Part shown: one piece after another, positions 10,740 to 22,180 of the stretch | Layout of the letters: every line of letters starts with the position of its first letter | How positions within the stretch are numbered: position 1 is the stretch's first letter | Assembly (NCBI GenBank): GCA_020310875.1 | Contig: CM035413.1 | Coordinates: forward strand, 189,597,404 to 189,661,403 | DNA from: Ceratopteris richardii | Lineage: Eukaryota > Streptophyta > Polypodiopsida > Polypodiales > Pteridaceae | DNA: 64,000 nucleotides | Direction of reading: 5' to 3' | Notes under the pieces: model-generated | What the model saw: only the letters and a program-made list of their open reading frames with translations | Told to the model about the DNA's origin: nothing | Database searches by the model: none | Position numbers and translations under genes: made by a program

Positions 10740-11092
10740 TTGAGGACAAGGACTTACTTGGAACTTTCATTCTTCCATCTTTGGTAAATAGGTACATGCA
10801 CATAAGATACACAATCAAATACTTCAAATGATTTACACTTGGTGTCCTTCCATGCCATACCTCATATGGTGTCAAGTGATGAACTCTAGTTGTAGGTAAT
10901 CTATTCATAATGTACACACTTGTGCGAATAGCTTCATCCCAAAAATGATTAGGCAAACACATATCATTAGCATGCTTCTAGATGATTCTTCTATGATTTT
11001 GTTTGTTCTTTGTGCAACTCCATTTTGTTGTGGAGTATAGCTGCATATTGTAACTTCTCTTTTGATATCTTCATCATACACCATAGGCAGAG
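10740..11092 (-). pseudogene. Copia integrase fragment of a separate element
   Basis: Minus-strand frames give SYTPQQNGVAQRTNKIIEE (integrase region around the catalytic Glu, here Gln) and then HFWDEAIRTSVYIMNRLPTT and TPYEVWHGRTPSVNHLKYL, the post-core signature of copia integrase. A frameshift lies near 10,960. It directly follows the RNase H of CopA (GLALP-type ...EALPM) with no LTR between them, so two different copia copies are fused. Wording such as NRLPTTRVHHLTPYEVWHG differs from the NRCPTKAL of CopA/CopB, marking another copia family. Confidence 0.7.
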
Positions 11093-11600
11093 CCTCTATG
11101 AGAAGGTTTGCAATGTTCTCGTGTGTGTGCACATAAGCCAAACTGATCTCTCCAACAAAGAACCTCTCCTTAACATAATGATAGTGCACCTCAATGTGGT
11201 TAGTGCAAGCATGGAACAGAGGGTTCCTTGCAACTAACAATGTGTTCTGCCTGTCAGTAAAGATGGTGGTGCTAGAAGAATGACAAACAACCAAATTAAT
11301 CATAAGGCATCTGAGCCACACACACTCAATAGTCATTGTGAAAGCTTCCATTATACTCAACCTCACAACTAGAAGTTGCCATAATAGGATGCTTCTTGCT
11401 TAGATATGCATGAGCTACCAACCATGAAGCAAAAGCCATTAGTGAACACACATGTGTCATAGCAACCAACCTAGTCAAAGTTAGAAAAAGCATGTAAATC
11501 TGGTCGTAGTGATCCTCCCTTGGGATAAAACAATTCAAGTAGCCACATACCAATCAAGTAGGGAAAGATGCACTTAACCACTAGCCAATGCTTGACACAT
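11093..11600 (-). pseudogene. CopA RNase H
   Basis: Minus-strand pieces SKKHPIMATSSCEVEYN (11,340-11,400), ECVWLRCL, STTIFTDRQNTLLVARNPLFH and HIEVHYHYVKERF (to about 11,100) match the copia RNase H domain and the CopB copy at 15,336-15,780. The third-Asp region reads FTDRQ, where CopB has FSDSQ. Several frameshifts are present. Confidence 0.75.
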
Positions 11601-12500
11601 GGGCAATGCATAAACGTGCTCATCTGTAATACAAAAAAAATTAAATTCTAGCTAAGCAATGCAAAACTAAATCAAGAATCCATTAGCCTACTGATAGAGA
11701 ATAGCATCAAATGCATCTTGAGCATCATGAAGACTCAATAATAAACCTATTTTCATAGGAATGGCAATAGGTTTTGCAATCTTTGAGGCCAAAATGCTAC
11801 AATAATGTGTCAATATATTTTGTTTGACAGAAAGCTCTTCTACCATCAACTTCCATAAATGCAATGCCCAAATAATGATGCAAATTCCCCAAATCAAACA
11901 TCTCAAGTCAGCCATGCAAATCGGCCTTAAAATTAGCAATATGCTTCTCAATAGGACTAGTGAGCAGCATGTCATCAACATAGGCAACAATGATCAAAGG
12001 CACATCACTTGCTTTCTTAACATATAAGCTGCATTCATTTCGAGTATTCTCAAAACCATCTGCAATCAAGTACGCATGTACCTTTTCATACCAAGCACGT
12101 GGTGCTTGCTTCAAACCATATAATGGTTTTTTCATCTTGCACACTTTGTGTTCATGCCCTTTTTGCACATAAACCATGGGGCTGAAAAAATATACTTCCT
12201 CATGCAAGTCACCAATCAAAAATGTAGTTTTAATGTCCAACTAATGTACGTTCCAAAGATGATGAGTCGCAAGTGCACAGATGCTACAAACACTAGCCAT
12301 TCGGCATGTAGGAGCAAATTTATCATCAAAATCAATGCCTTTTTCTTGCGCATAACTTTTGCAACAACCCTAGACTTATACTTGTCAAGCATTCCATCAA
12401 GCTTAGGCTTCAACTTGTATACCCATTTCCTTCTTTCTAGGAGGCAAGTCACATAAAGGGTAGGCACCATTTTTCATAATAGCATCATATTCCGATTGCA
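11601..12500 (-). pseudogene. CopA reverse transcriptase
   Basis: The frame 11,908-12,240 encodes MDIKTTFLIGDLHEEVYF, KKPLYGLKQAPRAWYEK and the catalytic AYVDDMLLTSP (about 12,000). Upstream frames hold the KWVYKLKPKLDG signature (about 12,420-12,460). These are textbook copia RT motifs. Frameshifts and stops near 11,910, 12,240 and 12,345 inactivate it. Confidence 0.8.
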
Positions 12501-12689
12501 TAGAAGCCATCAAATTTTCTTAATTTTGTGCTTCATCAAACAAAATAAGCTCATTCTCAAAATAGGATCATTCTCATCACAGAGAATAGAGACAACCATA
12601 GCATAGCAATTTGATGCAAAATAAGCACTATGACAATTTGAACGAGTACAATATGATTAGGGATGCATCTAATTTGCTATCGCACAAGG

Positions 12690-14059
12690 TTTACACCAAC
12701 CATTTAGGCATTGTTTTTTCCTCTTCTATATCAAACCTCTCATCAAAAAGTGCATCATGTAAGTCTACATCAGAAAGGGACTGATCCACATCATCATGTG
12801 GAACATGCCAAGGCTCGATAGACTATCCACGTGTCTAAAGAGGAAGCAACGTGTCATGCACATCGTTGGAGCTAATTGATGTCTGAAAGTAATGGCTAAA
12901 TTGCATCTTGCACAAAAGAACATCATGGCCAACCAAAATGTGTTTAGTCTGTAGATGATGCAGACCTTAGCCTTTGCTTTCAAAAGTGTACCGAAGAAAA
13001 ATACATTTCATTGCTTTATTATCAAATTTCCTGAGTTGTTGTTTAGGCACTAATATATATGTTAGACAACCGAAGACATGAAAATGAGAAACACATGGAT
13101 TGTGGCCATGCAAAGACTCATATGGAATGATAGAATCCAATGCTTTAGTGGGACACCCATTAAGTATATATGATGTGCACATAACACCCTTAAGCCAAAA
13201 CCTATTTGCTAAAGCCTAACTCTTGATCATACACCTCACCTTCTCCATGAGCGACATGTTCTTCCTTTTTGCAACTCCATTCTATTGAGGTGTATATGGA
13301 ACTATACACGGACGTTTTATCCCACCTTCAACCGAAAATGTATTAAAATCAGAAGACATATGTTCTCCCCCTCAATCAGAACATAGGGTGTCCATTTGTG
13401 ATGATAGATTTTTAGCCAAAACTAGAAACTGTTGAACCACATAAACACTTGAGACCTTGGTCTCAATATATATGCCCATGCATGCTTGGAAAAATCATGA
13501 ATGAAAGTCATGATGTAAAGGTAGTTCCCAAAAGAAGCTGTTTGCATAGGACCACAAAAATCAGTTTGAACAAGTTGCAATTTCTACATAACTCATACTA
13601 AACCATCCTTTGGAAAGGAGGAATGCTACCATTTGTGCAATATATAACCTTCAGAGTGATGTTTATGAGGTGCCTCAAGTTTGGGTGAGAGGACACCATT
13701 TTAGATTTCTATAGTTGTAGCAAACTAGCAAAATTGAGATGACCAAAGCGTGCATGCCAAAGCTTTGCATCTGAAATAGCCTAAGAATCTCGAACTACAC
13801 GTGCTAAATCATTCATAGATTTTGCATAATGTATGAACTTATATAGCCCATGACATAAAATGCCAGAAGCAATAATTACATCACCATTTGGCACATCATG
13901 AACTATGCATCTGTCATCAACAAATTTCAAAACCAAGCCAATCTTGCCTAATGCTAAAACTGATAACAAATTTTTCTTGATCTTTGACGCAATTAAAGCA
14001 TCCAACAATGTAAAATAACTACCATCAATAGTAGTTGGAACAATAGTACCAACTCCCAT
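12690..14059 (-). pseudogene. CopA protease remnant, pre-integrase and integrase
   Basis: The minus strand shows MGVGTIVPTTIDGSYFTL and LSVLALGKIGLVLKFVDDR (13,790-14,059; protease C-terminus and GAG-pre-integrase), a degenerate integrase core (13,260-13,740), and the integrase C-terminal signature NGCPTKALDSIIPYESLHG with VFGCLTYILVPKQQLRKFD (12,967-13,182). The region down to 12,690 is the acidic integrase-RT linker. It parallels CopB 17.0-18.4 kb throughout. Confidence 0.75.
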
Positions 14060-14208
14060 AATAGGTTAAGAGGGGTTGTTGGCACATATGACAGTATTCC
14101 CTAGCTATTTTGAACTCCTAATCACCCTACGTATGCTTACTAATTTCATGCGGTTCTGAGAGTGTGATGGGAGGAATCTCCATGATGCCCTAGATGGAGG
14201 GAAAACTT

Positions 14209-14220
14209 TCTCTGATACCA
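14209..14220 (-). other. CopA primer-binding site (tRNA-iMet)
   Basis: On -, TGGTATCAGAGA lies two bases after the LTR end. It matches the plant initiator-Met tRNA complement TGGTATCAGAGC at 11 of 12 positions. It fixes the 5' end of CopA and its orientation. Confidence 0.8.
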
Positions 14221-14222
14221 AT

Positions 14223-14455
14223 TGTTGGAGTGTGAGCTCTAGAGAAGCAAGCAAATAACACAAGGAAGAAGAAGAAGCTTGGAGCACAACACAAACTATT
14301 GAATGTATTACCAAGAGAATACACAAACATGATTAACCCTTATGGGTTATATATCTATATACAAGCAAGGGGGAAAACCTCCTAAAGAGGAAAAAAATCT
14401 GCCCAATAGTCCTAATGTGTTCACTCACACATATCACTATCGAAATATATCAACA
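14223..14455 (-). repeat. CopA 5' LTR
   Basis: A 233-bp LTR, TGTTGGAG...ATATATCAACA in plus reading, with short TGTTG/CAACA inverted ends. It contains the GAAGAAGAAGAAGCTTGGAGC block shared with the LTRs at 15,031 and 29,621, and a TATA-like ATATATAC on -. Its partner at the element's 3' end is absent. Confidence 0.85.
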
Positions 14456-15030
14456 ATCCCAACCATTAAGGCATAGTTTTTTCCTCTTGTAAAGCATAAA
14501 ATTTACATTAAACTATGAAATGATCTACATCATCACTTGAAACCTCTAAAGGTTGAGAAATTGCCTCACAAGGATCATCATTTGACTTTTCACTAGTAAA
14601 AAGAGGTAGCAAAGTCACATACACAACCTTGGTGCTAAGTGATGTCTACTTGGTACATGAAAGCAAGGACTGAATTTCATCTTCCACAAAACAACATGAT
14701 AACTAACCTAAATGCATGTAGTCTAGAACGACATAGAAAATACCCTTTGATTTGAGAACTGTATCCAAAAAATTAAATTTTATTAACTTATCATTCAATT
14801 TTTTTGTGTTCTTATTGAAGCATATGCATATGCCATGCAACAAAAACATGTAGATGAGTAAAATATATATATTATGTAACCATGAAAATCCTTATATGAA
14901 TTGATGGACTACCATGCTTTGGTGGGATACCTATTAAGTACATATGTTGTACAAATAATAGCCCCAAGCTAGAAGCTATGTTGGAAAGCTTGACTTTTGA
15001 CCACATATTTCACCATTCCCATGTGAGACT
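14456..15030 (-). pseudogene. CopH left part: copia integrase C-terminus and linker
   Basis: Collinear with CopB 17,000-17,590 but heavily mutated. It ends abruptly at the CopB LTR (15,031) and resumes at 29,852. Together the two pieces form the older copia into which CopB inserted. At 14,455/14,456 it abuts the CopA LTR, so CopA may also have inserted into CopH. Confidence 0.65.
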
Positions 15031-15261
15031 TGTTGGAGATAGATGTCTGCGGAAGCACGCGAACAACACAAGGAAGAAGAAGAAGCTTGGAGCACAACAC
15101 ACAAGACTGAATGTATTAGTAGAGAATGTACAAAGATAAGTAGCCCATTATGGCAAATAGGCGTATATACAAGCCGGGGGAAAAAAACCTCCTAAAGAGG
15201 GAAAAAAGTGCCTTGGTGGTCCTAGTGTGTTCACAAACATCACTATCTAAATATATCAACA
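15031..15261 (-). repeat. CopB 3' LTR
   Basis: 231 bp, TGTTGGAG...ATCAACA. Preceded on the left by AGACT, the target duplication. The internal sequence to its right (AATCACCC...) is the 3' untranslated end. A convincing polypurine tract is not obvious. Confidence 0.92.
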
Positions 15262-15335
15262 AATCACCCTTGGGAGTGATGCGGTGAACAAGGAGCTGGC
15301 ACTCATGTATAAGGAAGTGCAAAGCTATGTGGAAA

Positions 15336-15787
15336 TCACTCCACAAAAGGAAGTAAGCCCAAAGCTTTGCGGAAAGCTTCAAACGTTTCCCTAGGCAGAG
15401 CCTTCATGAAAAGGTCTACAATGTTCTCCTGCATGGGCACATATGCCAAGCTGATCTCCCCAGCAGAGAACCTCTCCCTGACATAGTGATAATGCACATC
15501 AATGTGTTTAGTGCAATCATGGAACACAGGGTTCCTCGCAACTGCCAATGCGCTCTGACTATCACTGAAGATGGTGATGGTAGAAGACTGGCCAACACCC
15601 AAATCAGCCATAAGGCGTCTGAGCCACACACACTCAACATTCGCTGTGAAAGCTGCCCTATACTCAACCTCACAACTGGAAGTGGCCACAATAGGCTACT
15701 TCTTGCTCAACCAAGATATACATGAGCTACCAAGCATGAAGCAAAAACCACTGGTGGACACACGAGTGTCATAGCAACCAACCCAAT
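15336..15787 (-). pseudogene. CopB RNase H
   Basis: The frame 15,336-15,689 begins MATSSCEVEYRAAFTANVE and carries ECVWLRRLMADLGV, TIFSDSQSALAVARNPVFH and the C-terminal HIDVHYHYVRERF...EISLAYV, ending LGLLPFVE. Catalytic Glu and Asp positions are preserved. Upstream DLDWVGCYDTRVSTSGF-type sequence (15,740-15,787) holds the first Asp in another frame, so one or two frameshifts separate it from RT. Confidence 0.85.
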
Positions 15788-17013
15788 CTAAGTCAGAAAA
15801 AGCATGCAAATCTGGCGGTAGTGATCCCCCTTGGGATAAAACAACCCAAGTAGCCGAGTACCACTCAAGCAGCGAAAGATGCGCTTAACCGCCTTCACAT
15901 GCGTGACTCCTGGGCAATGCATAAACTTGCTCATTTGTGAGACAGCAAACTGAATATCTGGTCGAGTAATGCATAAGTAAATCAAGCATCCAACAACCTG
16001 CTGATAGAGAACAGCATCAAATGCATCCCCATCATCATGAAGACTCAATCGTAAACCTGTCTCCATAGGAGTGGCAATAGGCTTACAGTCTTCAAGGCCA
16101 AAATGCTGCAATAATGTGTCAATATATTTCGTTTGACACAAAGCCATTCCACCATCAACTTGCATAAACTGAATGCCCAAATAGTGATGCAAATGCCCCA
16201 AATCAGACATCTCAAATGAGGCATGCAAATCAGCCTTGAGATCATCAATATGCTTCTCAATAGGACTAGTGAGCAGCATGTCATCAACATAGACAAGAAT
16301 GATCAGAAGCACATCATTAGCACGCTTAACATATAAGGTGCTTTCAGTTGGACTGTTCTCAAAACCATGTGCAACCAGATAGGCATGTATTCTCTCATAC
16401 CAAGCACGTGGTGCTTGCTTTAAACCATATAATGCCTTCTTTAACATGCACACTTGGTTTTCATGCCCTTTCTGCACAAAGCCACGGGGCTGAAAAACAT
16501 ACATTCTTCATGCAAGTCACCATTCAAAAATGTTGTTTTAATGTCCAACTGATGTACATTCCAACCATGATGGGCTGCAAGTGCACAAATGCTCCGATTA
16601 GTAGTCATACGACATGTAGGTGCAAAGGTCTCATCAAAATCAATGCCTCTTTCCTGCGCATAACCCTTTGCACCAAGCCTAGCCTTATACCTGTCCACTG
16701 TACCATCAGGTTTATGCTTCAGCTTGTATACCCACTTAGTGCCAATGGCCTTCTTGCTAGGAGGAAAGTCACATAAAGACCAAGTACCATTCTTCATTAT
16801 AGCATCATATTCAGATTGCATAGCAGCCATCCAATTTTCTGAATCTTGTGCTTCATCAAATGAAACAGGCTCATTCTCATCACAGAGACTAGATGCAACC
16901 ACAACATAGCAATCTGATGCAAAAGAGGCACTATGAGAGCCTGAACGAGTACGATATGATAGAGGTGCATCTAATTTGCTGTCATGCAAGTCTGCACCAG
17001 CCATTTTTGGCAT
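15788..17013 (-). pseudogene. CopB reverse transcriptase
   Basis: Two frames meet near 16,470. The first (16,441-17,013) has NWMAAMQSEYDAI, GTWSL, KWVYKLKHKPDGTVDRYKAR and QLDIKTTFLNGDLHEE. The second (15,788-16,504) has KKALYGLKQAPRAWYERI, the catalytic LVYVDDMLLTSP (about 16,280-16,291), DLGHLHHYLGIQ and LIYLCITRPDIQFAV. All copia RT blocks are present; one frameshift at about 16,470-16,500 breaks the chain. It is the best-preserved RT in the window. Confidence 0.88.
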
Positions 17014-17025
17014 AGTTCTTGCTTG

Positions 17026-17472
17026 CTAAATATCAGCTCTCTCATCAATAAGTGCATCATGTACATCTGCATCAGAAATAGAATTATCTGCATCATCACA
17101 TGAAACCTTCAAAGGTTGAGAAGTTGCCTCATTAGGACCAGCACTAGATTGTCCACCTGTAAAAAGAGGCATCAAAGTATCATACATGTCTTTGGAGCTG
17201 ACAAATGTCTCCTTGGTACATGAAAGCAATGGCTGAATAGCATCTTCCACAAAAACAACATCACGGCTAACCAGAATGCGTTTAGTCTGTGGATGATACA
17301 GATGATAGCCTTTACTTTCAAAATTGTACCCAACAAAAATACATTTTACTACCTTATCATCCAATTTTCTGGGATGTTGTTTAGGCACTAATGCATAAGC
17401 CAAACAACCAAAAACACGCAGATGAGCAATAGATGGCTTGCGGTCATGCCAAGCCTCATATGGAGTGATAGA
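17026..17472 (-). pseudogene. CopB integrase C-terminus and linker
   Basis: The open frame 17,026-17,403 follows the integrase core. It has ALVPKQHPRKLDDKVVKCIFVGY (copia post-core signature), HPQTKRILVSRDVVFVED, and an acidic linker. It is separated from the core by a stop at 17,470-17,472 in TKAL-stop-SITPYEAWHD and by a frame shift to about 17,403. Confidence 0.8.
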
Positions 17473-18546
17473 CTACAGCGCTTTAGTGGGACACCTATTA
17501 AGTACATATGCTGCACACATGACAACCTCAAGCCAAAAACTATGTGGTAAAGCGTGACTCTTGATCATACACCTCGCCATCTCCATGAGTGACCTGTTTT
17601 TCCGTTCAGCAACTCCATTCTGTTCAGGTGTATACGGCACTGTACACTTGTGTTTTGTCCCAAGTTCAGCCAGAAATGCATTAAAATGAGAAGACATATA
17701 TTCCCCCCCTCGATCAGAACGGAGGGTGCCCATTTTACATGCTGACAGATTTTCAACCAAAACCAAAAATTGTTTAAAGCACATGAACACTTCGGACTTT
17801 GCTTTGAGTGGATATACCCATGCATTCCTAGAAAAAACATCAATGAAAGTCACGAAGTAAAGGTAATTTCCAAAAGAGGATGTCTGCATAATACCATAGA
17901 CATCACTATGTGCAAGCTGCAATTTCTGTGTAGCCCGAACTGAACCATCTTTTGGAAAGGAGCAACGATACATTTTGCCCAAAATACAGCCTTCCCAAAC
18001 ATGTTTTCCAAGTGCCTCAATCTTGGGCAAAGAAGACACCATATCAAATTTCTGTAGGCGTAGCAAACTACCAAAATTCAGATGACCAAAGCGTGCATGC
18101 CAAAGCTTTGCATCTGACATAGCCTGAGAATCATGAACTGCACATGCCGAATCATTCATAGATTTTTCATAGTCTATGAGCTTATACAGCCCATGATGTA
18201 AAATGCCAGAAGTAATAATAACATCGCCATTTGACAGATCATGAACTATATATCTATCATCAACAAATTTCACAACCAAGCCAATCTTGGCTAATGCAAA
18301 AACTGATAAGAAATTCTTCTTGATCCCTGGCACCAATAAAGCATCTGACAAAGTGAAAGAACTACCATAAGCAGTAGTCAGAATGATCTTACCAACTCCC
18401 ATAACATGATAAGAGGATTTGTTGGCGCATGTGACAGTATTCCCTTTAGGGGCACGCTCGAGTGAAGAGAAGAAACTGTGCTGCGAGGTAATATGTTTGG
18501 TCGCCCCATTGTCAAAGTACCAAACATCTGAGTCCACTGTAGACAT
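17473..18546 (-). pseudogene. CopB protease, GAG-pre-integrase and integrase core
   Basis: A 357-codon open frame. The protease active site is in VWYFDNGATKHIT near residues 8-20 (family DSGA/DTGA, here DNGA). GAG-pre-integrase: LWHARFGHLN near residue 150 and the GC.LGK zinc-like segment. Integrase core: LAHSDVYG (first Asp), TLRSDRGGEY (second Asp) and TPEQNGVAERKN (Glu). It ends NRCPTKAL at a stop. All three DDE residues are present. It matures from the gag-pol polyprotein in the cytoplasmic particle. Confidence 0.88.
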
Positions 18547-18606
18547 GCACTGCTCATGAGAAGATGGGTCAAAACTGCAAACAATAGTAAACGCCCATTC
18601 TTCTTC

Positions 18607-19455
18607 CTACACAAGATTAGCAGACTCTATTTTTGGTATAGAGGCTTCTACAACAACCATTCCAGCCTCCTTTTTATTTGCCTCTTTTGTAGCCAGTTTT
18701 TGACAATTCTTTATGATATGATCATTCCCTTTACAGTACTTGCAAAACAATTTCTGCTTTTCTGATTTCTTCTCATCTTTATCCTGGTTCTTCGAATGTG
18801 CAGCATTTGCAAATTTCTGCTTACTACTAGAAGAGCTCCATTTTCCTTTGCCCTTCTGACTAGCCAGGAAAGCTTGATCTACAACACGCACAATGGACCT
18901 GTTTTGCCTGGAATGATCTTCTTGCAACAGAACAGAGACTAACTCCTCAAATGATAAGGCATTCGGATTGCCTTTCATCATCAACCGAAGAGTAGAAGCA
19001 AAAATCTGATATGAATCAGGAAGACCATTCAGAACGGTCTTCACAAGTGAGCTGTCTGGTATAACCTCATCAGCAGAAATCAACTGTTCCTTAAAATCTT
19101 TGATCTTCGTTAGGAAACTGTCCATAGAATCACCTTCATTCATGTGCTCACTCTCCAACTGTTTTCGGAGGTAAGCAACATGAGCTTCATTCCTAGCTTG
19201 GTACAATGTGGTAAGTGTATCCCAAGCATCCCTAGCTGTTCTGCAAGAGCGAATATGAGGAATAATGGCACGTTTGACAAAGCTATCAATGCATGTGCCT
19301 GGGCATCTCTGCCATCCTAACAAATCTGCTCTCCAATAGGTGCAGTAGAAACAGTAGCACGAATAGGAATCTGCACAATATCATCTTTGACACCATCTTC
19401 ATCAGCTCCAGCACCTGTATTCGTAGTACCTATTGTTACAGGTGTAACAGGATGT
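18607..19455 (-). pseudogene. gag: CopB gag
   Basis: The open frame 18,607-19,323 covers a UBN2-type gag: IPHIRSCRTARDAWDTLTTL, KQLESEHMNEGDSM, VLNGLPDSY, then a Lys-rich stretch and an intact zinc knuckle CKYCKGNDHIIKNC. Upstream (19,325-19,450) the N-terminal region continues in another frame (GAGADEDGVKDDIVQIPIRA, a stop, then DGRDAQAHALIAL), so a frameshift and a stop lie around 19,270-19,325. The N-terminal codons are cut off at 19,455 by GyL. Confidence 0.85.
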
Positions 19456-21467
19456 TGTCGCGGAGATCATGGGAAGGAGGAAGACGTAGAAGAAGTGTAG
19501 AAACTTCTATGCATCGTGCTCAGGTATGGGTTGTAAGAGTTAGTATAGAATATGAACAAAGCAAATGATACTTATCATTTCAAAGATCCAATCTTAGATG
19601 CTCGATATACAATCAAAATGAAAACATTCTTAGTGTTCTCTTAAGCTGACACACTCTTCCAACAGCTATTACCTCACAGAACTCATCTTTTCATACAACG
19701 GATACGTTTTTCTCGATTATGTATTGTTTCTCTTATTGATTACGGCGATGGGGTTACTAAACATTTTCTACTTAGTGAACTAAATCACTTGTCAAATTCA
19801 TGCATAATAAACTCACTATGATGCGGAACAACGCTTATCTGGAACGTTTTTGTCATGAGCACAAACAGAAACCAAGAGGAGTTAAACTAAACTTTCAACA
19901 TTATTAAAGTGACTCCCTATAACCATAAGAGACTTCCCAAGATTGAGTCATTAAATAGGAATGGCGCTAACAGTGAATATTGAACCTTTCAATGATCATC
20001 AAGGAAAAGAGTTGGCAGGCCATTTTCACAATTAAAACAAGATCAATGTTTTAGCGCATACTTTTTATGTTCTCGCAATTTACATAAGAACATTAAAATT
20101 CATCATTCTTAATATCTGTTTTGATATCGGCCTCGGGTCGGGTTAAGGATATCCGGCGCTGATATTTAAGGCACGAAGTCTCTCATGCTATGTTAAGCGA
20201 TATATATTAAAGTGATTCGTCCATGATCATCAGGAGCAAGCACAGATCGATCAGTTTCACCCTGTGGACTATTCTCTCGACTAGCTGAACAAATTAGTTC
20301 TACGCAGCATTTGATCTCGAAGTTATTATAATAAAAGAAGTGCGTACAGTTCAACTGTAACATTAGTTGACCGAATTGCAGTGTGAATGACTTCTTTTAA
20401 ACTGCCATGCTTCTTAGCTCTGGCAAGCACATCTAGATAGACACTTGAATCTCTCTACGTCGTACCACAGTGAGGATTAGTGCAAGGAAAACTTTAATTA
20501 AATGGTCCGTTGCTTTTAACCACTTCTCGAGAGGAACATAATAGACAACAGACATTTATTCCTGATGTTTCGCATGAGTTCTGTATTTTGTTTGTATGAT
20601 CTCTCACACATAATCCCACCCGTTGACTCATGTTTGCAATAACGTGTAACCAACATCACCCATGTCCCTAAGGTTGCGTATGTCTTTCGTTCACGATGCA
20701 ATACAATGATGAGATACTAACATAAGTTTCTCTCGGCATCTTTTACACTCATTCTCTGAGATAAGTTTAGTCCATATCTGTAGTGATTAGCTACACCAGA
20801 GTTTATTTCATTTCCTGCTGACGTTGTTTCCTGAATGGCGAAGTCACTGCAAAGAGAAACAGAACAACTTCTTGAAGAGATGTGAATTAATGAAGCAGAT
20901 CTATTCCATTGTTCTTTTTCCTATTAATTCCTCACGGAGTTCTCTATATCAAATCCATTTCCTCCTCGTGCATTGAGTACCTTTTTTTTTCCGAAATCTT
21001 CCACGAAATGATTACGAGTGCAGAACAAACATCGCTTTGTAGGTCAAATCAGCAAACGAGAGTACCGTAAACAATTAGTTTTCATCAAACTTATATAAAA
21101 GATTCAGCATAAGAAAGGAATTCATCAATTTCGTCACATGAGATTCACTGTAGCAGTAGCTTATAAACTCATAGTCTGCAATTCTCTCTTCAACTCTGAG
21201 ATTATACAAGCATTTATTTCTTAGTGAAGTGCACAAGCTGAGGCACTCACCTTGTGAGATCACGTGAAATCCAAACTTCACTGCAACTTTGGCTCATAGC
21301 ACAGGAATGGGTCACGAGCACTCCTCCTGTCTGCTACAAGCGATCCTTCATTTTCCTCGAGCTCCAAACTTCCTTGTAGCCCTCAAAGAGCAACCGACAG
21401 CAATATGTGCGCTAAAAAAAAAACCCCTCCCTGCAGGTCCATCGATTGGTTTTTTCAAAGCGGCCCA
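19456..21467 (-). repeat. GyL 3' LTR (left copy)
   Basis: About 2,012 bp, nearly identical to 25,915-27,926. The internal edge at 21,467 is not followed by a polypyrimidine (plus reading) tract, which would be expected beside a 3' LTR. This raises the possibility that the copy is truncated internally. Small frames such as 20,516-20,701 recur in the other copy only because the LTR is duplicated. Confidence 0.85.
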
Positions 21468-22180
21468 CATACACGTACACATAGATAGCTAGGTGGTATA
21501 ACAATTCTTTTCTCAAGACATAATCTGTCTGAAGATCAGGTCAGATAAGAGATCAAGAGCAGAAGTCGAAGTGTCTCACTCATCAAGTGTCATAAACACT
21601 AGTATATACAGATACTTAGTCTAGGTCTTCCCTTCACCTCCCTAGGTCTTGTTCTCGAAAGTTCTAGTCCATCTTCTAACAGTTCTAGTCCATCCTGGTC
21701 CTTATACATTACATGTAATCTAATTAGTGGCACGAGATTTTTGTTCTACTTAATTTTTCTTAATTATGCATTTATTTACATGTTATATGCCCAACCCATG
21801 TAGTCTTTTCATATGGATATATATATATATATATATATACATACATACACATATATGCATGAGAGAAAAAAAAACTGAAACAATAACATCTCACCAGTAT
21901 AAAATCAGAAGCCGCTCGAGCTTGTCGCCTTTAATCATTCTTTCTTTAGAAAAAAACTTGAACTTGGTCATCCTGCATAAATCAGAGGCTTATTTCACAC
22001 AAATTTATATAAAAATAGTTATTCAAAAGGAAAATATTACCTGGCTTTATTTATATACATTCGTTTTCTTGCCGATCTCCGAGGATCTTTCCTGACTTTA
22101 TTCTTCATAAAAAAGAACCTAACTTGATTCAAAATAAACATTATTTACATATATCTTTAATACAACATTTTAATCTATCT
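21468..22180 (-). other. GyL 3' untranslated region
   Basis: AT-rich, with an (AT)n run at about 21,816-21,840 and a short repeated AGTTCTAGTCCATC motif near 21,661-21,695. No gene is recognised between the pol stop at 22,181 and the LTR. Confidence 0.5.

Larger units (their letters stand above)
1..10740 (+). mobile_element. GyA: decayed Ty3/gypsy (Athila/Tat-like) retrotransposon
   Basis: Domain order on + is N-terminal module, gag with zinc knuckles, retropepsin, RT, RNase H, integrase, second retropepsin-like domain, 3' extension. RT before integrase defines Ty3/gypsy. No chromodomain is visible after the integrase. The gag-pro part (about 1249-4767) lies mostly in one frame and the pol part (5976-9600, except 7435-7613) in another, with many stops, so the copy is dead. 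Neither LTR is in the window: the 5' end lies before base 1 and the 3' end is cut by the copia junction near 10,740. The Athila/Tat placement is inferred from gag and RT style and from the tRNA-Asp primer site of its relative GyB. Confidence 0.8.
11093..14455 (-). mobile_element. CopA: truncated Ty1/copia element
   Basis: Reading on -, it has a 5' LTR (14,223-14,455), tRNA-iMet primer site, short leader, protease/pre-integrase, integrase, RT and RNase H. The 3' LTR is missing, replaced at about 11,092 by an integrase fragment of another copia. Between the leader (about 14,165) and the protease (14,059) gag is absent, so gag was deleted. It is closely related to CopB (same LTR family and protein wording) but far more mutated. 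Confidence 0.8.

Noticed and set aside
19451-19455. GATGT with GGTTT (27,928) as GyL target duplication
   Set aside because: Only three of five bases match and CopB does not resume at that point.
20516-20701. 61-codon frame repeated identically at 26,976-27,161
   Set aside because: Identity follows from the two GyL LTR copies; no family match and no coding evidence.
21816-21840. (AT)n run as a regulatory element
   Set aside because: Simple microsatellite with no supporting context.
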